Assembly: GCF_001642475.1 (NCBI RefSeq)
Contig: NW_019174007.1
Coordinates: 1-64,000 of the forward strand
DNA: 64,000 nt
From: Fonsecaea monophora
Lineage: Eukaryota > Ascomycota > Eurotiomycetes > Chaetothyriales > Herpotrichiellaceae
Direction: 5' to 3'
Part shown: piece after piece, positions 1 to 10,201 of the stretch
Numbering within the stretch: position 1 is the first letter of the stretch
Layout: every line of letters begins with the position of its first letter
Position numbers and translations under genes: made by a program
Notes under the pieces: model-generated
Told to the model about the DNA's origin: nothing
Seen by the model: the letters and a program-made list of their open reading frames with translations, nothing else
The model's database searches: none

Positions 1-498
1 CCTGGGGACCGTCTGACTATATACCTTCGAGTAATTTACAGGGCCCTACCGGCGCTAGTCCGAAGGCCTTCGGCCGAGGACTAGCGTGACGGTCATTACA
101 CGTCCTTGGCATTCCTGCCAGTCACAGATGTGCCAGAGTGAAATCACGTGCGGCTAACATTCCAAATATGGTTAGAACATTATCACACGCCCAATAATGG
201 TCTAACAAAATAACCGAGGGTCCAATCCATGGTCCGCCATTGGCTTATCGTCCTACCCACTTTGTTTGTGCCTCGCCTGAGCACCAGGAAACAAGTCCGT
301 CCTGGAGTCACTATATGCCGATTGAATGTTTAACAGTCAGTCAGCTGTAATCTAGGGCCACTTGAGGCCGCGCAGAAAAACCCAGTCTACACAACGATGC
401 CTCTCAAACAGTCAATCCTGGTGTAACAATTTATTGGCGTGTACCCTGTTAACGCCTTTGCACTCGCGTCCCGGACTCGATGCTTGATGCTTTCTCCT
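1..498. other. Intergenic, with a hairpin palindrome
   Basis: No gene is seen on either strand. The stretch contains a strong inverted repeat at 53-86 (listed separately) and a CACGTG box at 145-150. It is the downstream flank of the flavocytochrome gene, which ends at 499 on the minus strand. Confidence 0.6.
53..86. repeat. 34-bp hairpin-forming inverted repeat
   Basis: CGCTAGTCC at 53-61 is the exact reverse complement of GGACTAGCG at 78-86. The interior is itself palindromic (CCGAAGGCCTTCGG at 60-73). Such GC-rich hairpins with CTAG occur near ends of fungal Helitrons and MITEs, but no second end or copy was recognised in this window, so assignment to an element is speculative. Confidence 0.6.
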
Positions 499-2138
499 TC
501 ACAATTTGGCGCGAGCGAGGTTGAAGTCTGCCACGTCAAGTGCAATCGATGTGTCCAAGTCGCGCGTGTTGACAAACCGTGAAGAGAGCTGATCGAGTGA
601 AGTGACCCCCAGAAGCCTCATTGAAGTTTCCAATTCCTCGCTCAACACTGCATCAACGGGAGTTAGCAGAAGTACAACCACATTTAGAGGGGAGTGTCTG
701 ACTTTGAATGACCTTGTATACCCCCTCGGTCCCGTACGCACTCAGACCATACAAGAAGGGTCGACCAAGGCCTACTGCTCTTGCTCCTAGGCAGAGAGCT
801 TTGAGTATGTCCCTGGAGCGCCTGACACCGCCATCCAGAAGTACTTCGCATTTCGACAGTACCTCGGGGTATACTTGTCTGATTTCGAGCAAAGTCCTCA
901 ACGCCGACGGCGACGACTCCAACTGCCGCCCGCCATGATTGCTGAGGTAGATACTCTCGAGACCCATGTCGCATGCAATCTTTGCGTCCTCGGCCGTCAA
1001 AATGCCTTTGATGGATATCGGGCCCGTGTTGGCCCATTCCTCCTTAATCCACTGTAAATCGTCCCAGTTCAACGAGGACGAGTGAGCGCCCCGGAACACA
1101 TAATCCTCGCTTTGCTCTGTTGGGGGAGGCCCCCACATTGGGACGTATGGCTCGTTGTTCTCGGCGGCTTCCCTCATCCGGTTTCTATCGTCGTCTTCGC
1201 GGATGCCCACGACCGGCGTGTCGACCGTGATGACCAAGGCTTTGAACCCCAGGGTTTTCGCTCGCCGGAGCTGTTCGATGGTGTCTTCCTTGGTCCTTCT
1301 GGCGTAGAGCTGGAAAAACAGACATCCGCCCTGCCGCTCCTGCTGTTCCTGCCGTAAACATTGTGAAAGCTCCTCGTGCGACACCGACGAAGCATTACTC
1401 GAGCAGTAGGGAATGTTGTAGCGTGCACTGCCTCGGACAAGACAGAGCTCGCCATCGGGGTGACCGAGCCGGGCCATGGCGGCCGGCGCGATAAAGAATG
1501 GAAGGTTGCTCTCAAATCCAAGGATAGTGCGCTGCATGTTGACCCGTTTCACGTCCTTCAGAATCCTCGGGCGGAACAATACCCGGCTCCAGTCGTCGAG
1601 GTTGTAACGCAGAGAATGGAGATCCTCTGCCGCGGACGAAAAGTATGCCCACGCGCGTCGGGGCAGAACCCGCTTCGCGGCAATCTCGATATCGTTGAGA
1701 TTGATACATGATTCGATAGGGATCACATCAACTTGGTCAGGTGCGTTGGTCGAGGAGGCTGTGGCAGCTTGAATCGTCGACGGGTCTATTCTTCCCAAGT
1801 GTTTATCTGTTGTAGTGTCAATCTACGCCGTCTTGTCTCCGTCCTAGAATAGATGGCTTACGCTGTGGTAGCTCTTTCTCAATTGTTCCGGGGGGATGTA
1901 TCGGATTATATTCCTGGGTTGCATCCTGGGAAGTCGTCAGGGCAACAACTCAAACCTCTTAAAGCAATGGTCATATACGTACTTTGCCACCATACCGAAG
2001 AATAATACCCGCACCTCCCGGATGGCGGTCAAGAAACTCGGTCACATCGTAGACACAACCTTCAATAACCACCCAGCACGACTCGCGCGTGTTGTGTTGG
2101 GCTACCTCGTCTGCGCCTAAAAGTGCCGTGGGAGACAT
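499..2138 (-). CDS. Flavocytochrome b2-type FMN-dependent 2-hydroxyacid (L-lactate) dehydrogenase, probably peroxisomal
   Basis: This four-exon gene runs complement(join(499..647,703..1806,1862..1925,1983..2138)) and encodes 490 residues. Introns are 55-57 bases with good signals (GTACGT, GTAAGC; TGCTAAC before GCAG in the last). Exons 1-2 encode a cytochrome b5 domain with the two haem histidines at about H39 (in HPGG) and H62 (in NPIHPPG). After a short linker, the FMN-binding alpha-hydroxyacid dehydrogenase barrel follows, with the catalytic-base motif SNHGGRQLE (H364) and the phosphate-binding DGGVRRS segment. The family oxidises L-lactate or related 2-hydroxyacids and passes electrons via FMN to haem. 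No mitochondrial presequence is visible, and the protein ends in AKL, a PTS1-type signal, so a peroxisomal site is inferred. The exact substrate cannot be told. Its 5' neighbour on the same strand is an HpaI-type aldolase. Confidence 0.9.
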
Positions 2139-2270
2139 TATATCATCAACTCATTTGGCGAGTGATCTGTCTGCCTGTCTGTCTGTGAAGGGATTCAAGC
2201 ACTTGCTGTAGGTCCGAAGGTGGTCGAAGTTGTAGGGAATTGAGCATTTGCGGAGTTGTGGGCCCGAGGA

Positions 2271-2276
2271 TATATA
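2271..2276 (-). promoter_or_regulatory. Possible TATA element of the flavocytochrome gene
   Basis: On the minus strand the sequence reads CTATATATCC about 135 bases upstream of the ATG at 2138, a usual spacing for a fungal TATA box. The evidence is only motif and position. Confidence 0.35.
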
Positions 2277-2435
2277 GAAAGGGGAACCACACAGCACTAT
2301 TCGTTCCGCGGGACATTTCTTGGGGGACATTCTCCGTTAGACACCCCCGGTAACTAGTCAAATGCAAAGACGATGACTGGGCAGTTTAACAGGCCGACGG
2401 TCAAGACTAGGGTAGCACGATTAATTTGTCCAAGT

Positions 2436-3296
2436 CTATACCTCGGCTGACCGAACTCCACGGACACATTGATCCAAGTTCCTCTCCGCACCAGCAGCCA
2501 GGAAAAACATGTCTGTTCCCGAAAGAAGAAAGCTAAATCCCATTTCCGTCTTGCGTTTTGCGGCGGCCTCGCTCATGGCAACGGTGCCGACGGCCAAATT
2601 GAGCCGCCGCCCAATGCTCAGCACCTTTTCCAGGGCTTCAACGAAGACTGGTTCCTCCCCGTCTCCCCCTTGAAGGCCCAGGGACTGTCGAAGATCGAAG
2701 GAGCCGACGAAGCATCCCGTCACCCCTTTAACACTCAGGATTTCCTCTGCATGCCGGACACCTTCAGCCGACTCGATCATGAGGATGATAGCCAGCTGTG
2801 GAACCCGCTTCGTAAGGTATTTGGCCACGTCGGAGGTGCGGTCAGTGTCGGCAAATGGGGCCAGGAATGGGCCAAAGCTGCGCTGGCCGTGCGGAGGGTA
2901 GAGTGCGTGCTGGACCACGCGTTCAGCCTCTGCACCGTTGTTGATCATGGGCACGATGATGCCCGCGGCACCACAATCCAGGGCCCATTTCACCCATTCC
3001 ACCCCGTGCGAAGGAGTGCGAATGATCGGGATACATTGACCAGCTGAAGCAGCCACCACTGCTTGAGTAATGGCGGTCGCCTTTTCCGGGCAAATAGGGG
3101 CGTGTTCCATGTCGATCAACACCCAGTCGAACCCGGACCGCGCAATGATCTGGCTGCACCAGACGTTGCCGCTGGCAAGGCCGCAGCCCGCCAGGACTTT
3201 TTTCTTCTGGATGAGACTAGATAATGTCTGGAGAGTCTCATTGCCGTCGCTGACGCCACTGCCGGTTGTCTGGCCTGAGCTAGTAGCGGAATACAT
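2436..3296 (-). CDS. HpcH/HpaI-family class II aldolase
   Basis: A single exon encodes 286 residues, close to the usual 250-300 for the family. The family splits 2-keto-3-deoxy or 4-hydroxy-2-oxo acids to pyruvate (or glyoxylate) plus an aldehyde with a divalent metal. Visible family signatures, in order, are DWVLIDMEHAP, a PIIRTPSH segment with the substrate-binding arginine, GAAGIIVPMINN, PPHGQRSFGP, the metal-ligand segment ILMIESAEGV and FVGSFDLRQSLG. The start at 3296 is an ATG that leaves a short Ser/Gly-rich leader ahead of the barrel. No targeting signal is apparent. It lies upstream of, and on the same strand as, the flavocytochrome gene with about 300 bases between, and is divergent from the TfdA-like gene at 5024. 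The substrate is not known; a role in the same degradative pathway is inferred from position. Confidence 0.88.
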   Translation of the reverse strand: MYSATSSGQTTGSGVSDGNETLQTLSSLIQKKKVLAGCGLASGNVWCSQIIARSGFDWVLIDMEHAPICPEKATAITQAVVAASAGQCIPIIRTPSHGVEWVKWALDCGAAGIIVPMINNGAEAERVVQHALYPPHGQRSFGPFLAPFADTDRTSDVAKYLTKRVPQLAIILMIESAEGVRHAEEILSVKGVTGCFVGSFDLRQSLGLQGGDGEEPVFVEALEKVLSIGRRLNLAVGTVAMSEAAAKRKTEMGFSFLLSGTDMFFLAAGAERNLDQCVRGVRSAEV

Positions 3297-5023
3297 TCTT
3301 GAGCTGCCGTCTCGACTTCACTCCCTTCGGTGGTCAGTTCCGAACCATCAATAGTCCTCAACTGGTCTCTGCAGTGTATTTTGATACAATTCCAACTCGG
3401 CTCCAGGGCGTGAAAGTAGGCCAAGAATATAAACAAAGGCTGACTGGCTTGTCGTCCACTTGTTGCAAGGTCCCAGGACAATTGCCAGCTATATGGTCGA
3501 AAAGGATTCCCCATATGGGGCCGTTGAGAAATGGTTGTCATCCGTCGACTCTAGACTCAGCTGATCCTACTACGCGGAAGGGGAAATCCTCGAGATATTT
3601 CCGCCGTAGAAGCGTCGAGCTCACCGTCCTCGGTACATGGTTGTTATCTGGGGCTCCCAGCCAATGCAGCTGGCCATATTTGGAAAAAAGATTATATTGA
3701 CGACTTCACCGATGAAGGAATATGGCTGCCGCCCAAATTTGATGGATTGATGGAATCGGCCTGATATGGCCTATGGGGGTCTTGCTGCCTCTCAGGGTTG
3801 TCAAGTGAATGTCATTGTCCACACGTGAGACTCCACGTCCTTCATGACCACCCACATTCCTGACGCCGCCAGCATGACAGTCACATGCTAGAGATGTGGC
3901 ATTCAAGGTATCTTTTCTATGAGGACCCAGTCTCTATCTCGTCTCGGTCAATTCTCCGACGAGATCAGCTCGACCTTCGGTGTCCGTTTCCTCTCGTAAG
4001 CTTCCGTATCTAGACTATGCACAAACGAAGCCTCCTCTCTCTCTTAAGGCGTCGCAGCTCCGTTGTTCAGGTCTGCAGACTGGACTCGGCGACGTCCTCC
4101 TTTCGTGTCCGGCTAAGCTTTGAAGGAACCACTTCCGAGGTATGGGACGAGGGAGATGATTCCATCACTTACTCCGTCGTTTAGCGGCGGTTTTCCATAC
4201 GTTGCCGACATCTCACTGCTTGAATAGGGCTGCCTGTCCCACACTAAATCCAAGGACTGGCATCAGCCATCCAAGCTCTTGAGACAAGGCTACAAAGTTT
4301 CTGAGATAGGCATGGCTCACGGGGACTAGAACGTCTAGGGGGCAAGGACAGGGACATGGCTAGCTGCAGGTCCATTTCAAGCTGAAACAACCCTGATTGG
4401 TCTATGCGGAGGTATTGCGGGCGACCAGGCGGAATAAAAGCCCCAGATCCGGAATTTATATCTATCACAACGCTGGCCAGGACAGTTTTTTGAATTCTTC
4501 AATAACACAAGGCGCATTGCCACAGCAAACAAACCGCTTGATCAAGTCCAAGCCATCTGGAGCTCCACTGCTCCAGCTGGTATGCACTGTACGGACCGAG
4601 AGTTTTTGGTTCTGGCAGAAAGTCCTCGTGTCAGGCCATTCAAGCAAAGCCACCAAACAGACAGTGTAGATCATGTGTGTCGGAATTTATACAAGGCCAT
4701 GCGAAACCGAATACCTACCTCGATGCCCATGACCCCACCGGCTTGTTCCCAAACAGGGCCCTTTTTGACCTGGGGTCAGGCGATGGGAGAGGACATCGCA
4801 CCACGTCCACAGTCGGGGCATTTGCGCTGCAGACATGTCTTGGGATAGTGGCTGTGAGAGCCGTGAGAGCCGTGAGTGATGAGTCCTGAGGAGAGATGTT
4901 GCATTTACCTCCGGTGTGGTACATAAGACCAAGAGTTGGCCGAACACCTGTTGCTGACCTGCTTTGGTACTAAACAATCTCCAAACCAGACCCTGTGGTA
5001 CGTTCAGCTTCAACTCAGCAAAG
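3297..5023. other. Divergent intergenic region (1.7 kb)
   Basis: It lies between the aldolase (minus) and the dioxygenase (plus) and so must hold both promoters. Open frames here are short, overlap on opposite strands and match no family I know. At 4853-4884 there are three near-identical GTGAGAGCC units. Nothing else could be assigned. Confidence 0.55.
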
Positions 5024-6070
5024 ATGTCTGCATCCGCGCAGCAACTTCACTTTGAGCCCCTGCACCCGAGGTTCGTGGCCGAGGTGCATGGCATGGACTG
5101 GAGCAAGCCGGTTCCCGACGAGACAATCGAGCAGCTCAAGAAAGGTATTGCAAAGTACGGGGTGTTGGTGTTCCGCAAGGCGAATCTGGATAACGAAGCG
5201 CACATCGCATTCTCTCGACGCTTCGGCAACCTCGACTCGATGCCGCTGGTCCACGGGCGCGGACGCGGGCGGTTCCCACACCTCCCGGCTCTCTTTGACA
5301 TCTCGAACCTGGACGAGAAGGGCGAGGTCGTGCAGACGACCAACCGAGTAGCGGCGCTGATGTCCAAGGGCAACGAGCTCTGGCACGCCGACATGCAATA
5401 CCACCCTCATCGCGACAAGTACTCGTTCCTACGCGCCGTCGAAATTCCTCCGCCGGGCTGTGGCGGCGAGACCGAGTTCGCCGACTCACGCACTGCCTAC
5501 GAGACACTGAGCCCAGCGATGAAGGACAAAATCGACCACTTAGTGGCCGACTGCTCGCTGATCCACAACCGGCGGTTGGCCGCCCCTGAGCTGTACCGCG
5601 ACGTCGATCCGTACGACTGGTCCGTCTCGCGCTGGAAAGCCGTCTATCCGCACGAAGATAGCGGACGCATGAATCTGTACGTGACGAGCTACGCCTACCG
5701 CTTCGATGGATACACCATCGCCGAGACGCAGAAGCTGGTGCAGGAACTAATCGCCCACGGCACGCAGCCGGACAACGTCTTCAAGGTCAAATGGGAGCAA
5801 AACGGAGACTTGGTCATGTGGGACAACACGGCCGTCTGGCACCGCGCTCTCGACGACTCCCAGTACAAGTTCAAGTACAAGCGGGACATGCGCCGCACGA
5901 ACACATATGACGACGGGCCCTACGCGTTTGGCGAGAACGATCCTGCCAACGACTGGAAGGTTAATGTGCCACTGGATCCGTTCGAGGCGGAGAAGAAGAA
6001 GAAACTCCAGACCGATGGCCAGGGCGGCGCTGTGGCCGGCGCTGTCCAAGAGGTATCAGCCGCCGCATGA
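5024..6070 (+). CDS. TauD/TfdA-type Fe(II)/2-oxoglutarate-dependent dioxygenase
   Basis: An intronless gene encodes 348 residues. I place the start at ATG 5024 (CAAAGATG) because the conserved domain begins at once (LHFEPLHPRFVAEV). An in-frame codon 60 bases upstream would add residues with no family support. The double-stranded beta-helix iron site is complete: H121 and D123 in ELWHADMQYH, H273 in VWHRAL, and the 2-oxoglutarate-binding arginine at R290/R291 in DMRRTNTYDD. The length and the RFGNLDSMP and GCGGETEFADSR segments fit the alpha-ketoglutarate-dependent 2,4-D/taurine dioxygenase family, which hydroxylates carboxylate, sulfonate or aryloxy-ether substrates. The C-terminus (about the last 30 residues) is a low-complexity Lys/Gly/Ala tail. 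The true substrate is unknown; an herbicide-type substrate should not be assumed from the family name. Its neighbours suggest a catabolic role. Confidence 0.9.
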   Translation: MSASAQQLHFEPLHPRFVAEVHGMDWSKPVPDETIEQLKKGIAKYGVLVFRKANLDNEAHIAFSRRFGNLDSMPLVHGRGRGRFPHLPALFDISNLDEKGEVVQTTNRVAALMSKGNELWHADMQYHPHRDKYSFLRAVEIPPPGCGGETEFADSRTAYETLSPAMKDKIDHLVADCSLIHNRRLAAPELYRDVDPYDWSVSRWKAVYPHEDSGRMNLYVTSYAYRFDGYTIAETQKLVQELIAHGTQPDNVFKVKWEQNGDLVMWDNTAVWHRALDDSQYKFKYKRDMRRTNTYDDGPYAFGENDPANDWKVNVPLDPFEAEKKKKLQTDGQGGAVAGAVQEVSAAA

Positions 6071-6483
6071 CCGATTACTTTGGTCGTGAATCGAGGATCG
6101 AGGATCGTGCTTGGTCACAGCACTAGCATCAACTGGTATACCAACAGACAGTACAAGTGTGGTTGGAGATCATTTTTTTCCCACCTACTTCCCACCTTTT
6201 AATCGTATCAGATGTATATATAACTATATAACCCAGAATCAACTCAACACTCTTGAAAACATGATGCTCCATGGAGGTCTAGATCAACCTTCGAAAAAGA
6301 TTTCAATGTTCTCACCCCTCGCAGTCCGAATGCATGGCCCGTGAGCAGTGATCCGCACAAACTAGACGTCCCTATTTCGTATGACTAAGGTACCTCGTCT
6401 GCGTGCGTCGTCGTTGTCAGGAGAGCCAGGTAGTATATACCGCGCAAAGAAACCGTGGTTCTTATTGGCTGAATCGACGTTTC

Positions 6484-6518
6484 AGTCACGTGACTGTAGC
6501 AAGGAAAAAGGTCACGTG
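6484..6518. promoter_or_regulatory. Paired CACGTG (E-box) sites
   Basis: AGTCACGTGACT at 6484-6495 is a perfect 12-bp palindrome, and a second CACGTG lies at 6513-6518, 26 bases away from the first core. Such sites bind bHLH proteins (for example Cbf1-type factors) in fungi. They sit about 100 bases upstream of the coding-like relic and about 400 bases downstream of the dioxygenase stop, so they may mark the promoter of a gene that has since decayed. Confidence 0.4.
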
Positions 6519-6629
6519 GCTGTAACACAAATTGGCCCTTAAACCCTCCGGTCTTTTTTGCATTCACTCTCTCAACAGGTCGCTTTGGTAGGTCCTTTAA
6601 CCCTTCTGACTACTTTGATGTCTTTGGAG

Positions 6630-7308
6630 AGATATGACGCTCGACGGAGAAGTCGATGTTCCACCGTATCCCGTCTCTGGAAAAACAACAGGCAGACCTG
6701 GGAGTTGCTGATCCCGCATCCAGTTCCGATCATTCCGTCAAGGGGGTTGCTGAAATTCCGCCTTCGCTATTGCCTCGACTTGGCCTTACCAGCTAAGAAC
6801 CACTCGTACAGCGCTGTGAAGAGCTTAGACAAGAGCTGGCAAGGTTGGCAAGTTGGTGACGAGGCTTTTCGGGGTCGGTCAAATCGACACTCGCGGAGAA
6901 CCTGCCGACTCAAATGACCTGCACCAACGTGCGGCAGGCCCCGAAGATTGGCTTTGCGAGCGTGTACCTAAGCTCTCCGTGGATCAACCTGATCATTGCG
7001 GTTGGCAACGGCCATGTCCATGTCTCTACCAATTACAAGTTCGCGGCCAGGCTGAGAAAGAGTGTTGTCACCCCGAGAGAATACTCGACCAGGCTCTATG
7101 CCTGGAGACGCCCAAGCCTTGTAACGGTAGGGATATCATTAATCAGGACCCTGCCCGCCTTCTAGACCTCGTGGATCAAAATCACGACCCCAGCCGTTGG
7201 GACAGCCATACTGTTGTGTTTTCTCATTGGGTCTGCACCATGAGCTCTGTTGGGATGGCTGTGGCGGTTTTGACGAGAACTCGTCGTCGCATTTCCTGGT
7301 CCATCTAA
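6630..7308 (+). pseudogene. Possible decayed gene, perhaps a fungal regulator
   Basis: Several frames look coding for short stretches but are cut by stops and cannot be joined by good introns. At 6809-6856 one frame encodes a leucine-zipper-like QRCEELRQELARL, as often follows a Zn2Cys6 cluster. At 6640-6665 another encodes an Arg-rich YDARRRSRCS that loosely recalls a Zn2Cys6 loop with cysteines lost. A longer open frame at 6853-7308 holds a Cys-spaced segment (CPCLYQLQ, ILDQALCLE) that loosely recalls the C-terminal part of AflR-like factors. None of these would stand alone; the call is weak and the stretch may simply be non-coding. Confidence 0.2.
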
Positions 7309-8215
7309 ACTGAAACCTCTCTCAGACCTTGAAGTTTGGTACCTTTGGTACTTGCCGTGCATTTCTGGGGTAGTTGCTTTCCTGTCACCGAACAACGCGG
7401 CGTGAGGATGCCGTGGGCCATGCACCCCAAAGTGGTTCAGCTCGCAAACCAATACAAGGCAGAGCCCCCGCATAGCCGAATCCACGAGGTGCTTTGGCAC
7501 CATTATTTGAATCTCCACAGTTCAATCCGCCACTCCCCCACTGAATGTTATGTGTGGCCGACTTACAAGGACAAGTGTGTACCTCGTATAAATCACGGTT
7601 CAGTCGGCTCAGCGAAAGCGAGGGAGGCCGGCCACGCTGCATGCAGCTTTTATTGCATCGAGTAGGGTCAGCTTTCACCACTAAATAAAACATCAATTGA
7701 TATCTCTCATCCTACAGACACCCTCTAGGTGACTGATCATAGACTTACTCGACCTACAAAGTCCCTGGGGGTTCTCTCCATCCCGGGCCGGCGTCCCAGA
7801 CTTTGCAGACGAGCCCGATATTAGGACAAGGACGAAAAAGTCACTAGTGCTAACGTGGCAGGGTACAGTCCTTTTTCTTTCGATAGTCTCCTTCCGGTGA
7901 CGACGACCACCACCACACCGTTCGATATCCCGTCTTGAGTTTTCTAAGAGGGTGAGAGGGGCCAATGTATCCATGGGTTGGAGGATATAAAGAGCCTTGT
8001 ACAAAAGGGCATAAAAGAAACTGGGGGAGTGTGCACGGTTCTGCGTCACGTTGGGGTGGTACACAGAGAGAGATTGAAGAGTAAGATGCCAAGAGGAAAT
8101 GAAGATTAACATCAGATCAGATTTAGCCACCCGAGAGACTCAGTCCCCCTTAGTCCTGTAATCCCCGAGATTTCATCCAAGACCGTTCGGAGACCCTTTT
8201 TTTTTTTCCCTTTCA

Positions 8216-8234
8216 GGGCTGGCTGGCTGGCTGG
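8216..8234. repeat. Short GGCT tandem repeat
   Basis: About five GGCT units follow a T-rich run, and the sequence then continues into degenerate CCAGT repeats to about 8280. It lies just beyond the 3' end of the MFS gene, probably in its 3' UTR. Confidence 0.6.
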
Positions 8235-8279
8235 TTCAGTCCAGTCTAGTCCAGTCCGGTCCAGTCGAGTAAAGTCAAG

Positions 8280-10201
8280 TCATGCCTCCTGGTCTTTCTC
8301 AGGCAAACCCTCTTCCTTCTCTCCGACAATGCGACCGTGCATTTTGCGGGCCACCTCGTCGGTCATGAAGTCGCCGTAGTTGACGGTAAAGCACGCCGCG
8401 ATCACCGCGACACAGGCAAAGGCCACCACGGCGTACCAAACGTATCTGCAATCAAGCTTTTGTTAGAAGTCGTAAACTGTGTGAGATGACACAGAGAGAA
8501 AAAGTGGGGAGGACAGGGACGAGGCTGGACTCACTTGAATGCGTCGGCGGCGGCAGAGGCGGTCGCAGCCGCGACAGCTGCGGTTATGGTCGGGTTTATT
8601 CCTGGGACGCCGCTCAGGTCGCCGGACGCAAGGGAGGTTAGCAGTGCGGATAGACTATCCTGCGGGAGACCGGCTGCGAGGGCGGCCTGGGTCACTCTGG
8701 GCCCGGTAAAGTCGGAGAGCTTGTTGCTCAGGATTGTCGTGTAGATGGCCGTGGCGACGCTGGCGCCGCTGGACCGGATGCTCCCTAGAGCACCCAGGGC
8801 GACACCAATGTCTTCGGTTGGGAGGGGCAAGGGCGCCAGAGCAAGGGCGCAGGTCTCGACGATTCCGACCGTCAGACAGGCAATGAACAAAATGCCAATG
8901 CCCTTTGACTCTTGACCGGGCCCGACGGTGATCATGGCCGCCGAGAAGGCCAACAGGACCAAGGTGGCCCCGACCATGAGCCAGCGAGACTGTGGGATCC
9001 ATCTGCACATGGGACCTCCGATGATCTGTCCGATGAAAAACGAGGCGCCCACCACACAGGCTAGCCAGCCTCGATGAGTCGGTGAGCCACCAAACAGGTA
9101 GCTGATCTGCTGGGGCCACAGGACCGTCATCGAATAGTAGACACAGCTGCCGACCATGGCGGTCAGAACCATGGCGAGATAGCCTCTATACTTGAACAGA
9201 CGCATGGGGAGGAGCGCATCCCCCTTGTGGAATTTGGCGTCGTAGACGACAAAGACGACCAAGACGACGAAGCCCACGACGATCGAAGCAATGACGTGGG
9301 CCGATTTCCAGGGATAGAGGATCCCTCCCCACGACAGTCCCATCAGGAAGATTATCAAGCCGCCGGTGAAGAGGAAAAGTCCTACAAAGTCTTGCCGTGC
9401 CAACTGTCGCCTTGTGGAGCGATCGAGATGGAGTTGGCGGAAGCTCGGTGGATGGTAGCAGAAGAAGAACAGAATCACAGCCAGTCCCGTCACGATGATG
9501 TTGAGATAGTACGACCAGCGCCAACCGGCTGCCGTTTTTTCCGCCAACGTCTGGGCAATGACGGGCCCAAACCCCGCAAACTCGATGGGAGACAAGAAGA
9601 TGCCCGAGATCCAGAGCGGACGGTGCTTGTTCGGGACCAGTTCGGAAATGGCGACGGTGAAGGATATCTGCACGGCTCCTCCAAGTCCGTTGAGAATGTT
9701 GGCACCGATCAGACTGTCGACGCGGGTGGCGGTCGCTCCTATGATGGAGCCGACCAGGGAAAAGGCGTTGCCACCAATGAAGAACCATCTCCGGCCAAAG
9801 ATATCAGACAACCGCCCGATGATGAGAAAGCCCACGGACAGGCCCAGGGTGTATGCCAAAGCGACCCAAGTAATGTTCTTGGAAGGGCCGATATCCGCGT
9901 TGATGATGGCCAACGAGTTTGAGGGCAGCGACCAACCCAGAAGGTTGCTGATACTTCCCAAGGCGAGAGCCTATCCGCACACGTCGCGTTAGTAACTGAA
10001 TCTACCGCTGAAATGGCGACACCAACAAAGGCCAACACTCACGATAACAGTGCCAATGAAGCCGACGCTGCGATAGTAGTGCTTGGGCAGGTTGTTGCCC
10101 AAGGCTCCTTCGTCAATGGCAAAGGTTTCGGTCTGGATGGCAATATGTTGTTCGCCCACCGAGTTGATCTCGACAGGGCGTGCGATTTTGTCTTCGTCCA
10201 T
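8280..10201 (-). CDS. MFS efflux transporter, TRI12 (trichothecene-efflux-pump) type
   Basis: Three exons, complement(join(8280..8445,8535..9970,10043..10201)), encode 586 residues. Intron 1 (72 bases) has GTGAGT, a perfect TACTAAC branch site and TAG; intron 2 (89 bases) has GTGAGT and GCAG. I chose ATG 10201 because it has A at -3 and G at +4. A cytosolic N-terminus of about 45 residues is followed by roughly 14 hydrophobic segments, with the MFS signature GRLSDIFGRRWFF between the second and third. The third exon adds the last membrane helix and a charged tail (EKEEGLPEKDQEA). TRI12-type pumps are proton antiporters in the plasma membrane that export small molecules and often sit inside metabolic gene clusters. 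Here it could move substrate or a toxic intermediate of the left-hand cluster; the substrate is unknown. Confidence 0.9.

Larger units (their letters stand above)
6071..8279. other. Intergenic region (2.2 kb) with twin E-boxes and a possible gene relic
   Basis: The region separates the dioxygenase (plus) from the MFS gene (minus, ending at 8280). It contains two CACGTG boxes, a coding-like but interrupted stretch at about 6630-7308 (listed separately), a T-run near 8196-8208 and a GGCT repeat at about 8216-8234. No intact gene could be assembled. Confidence 0.5.
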
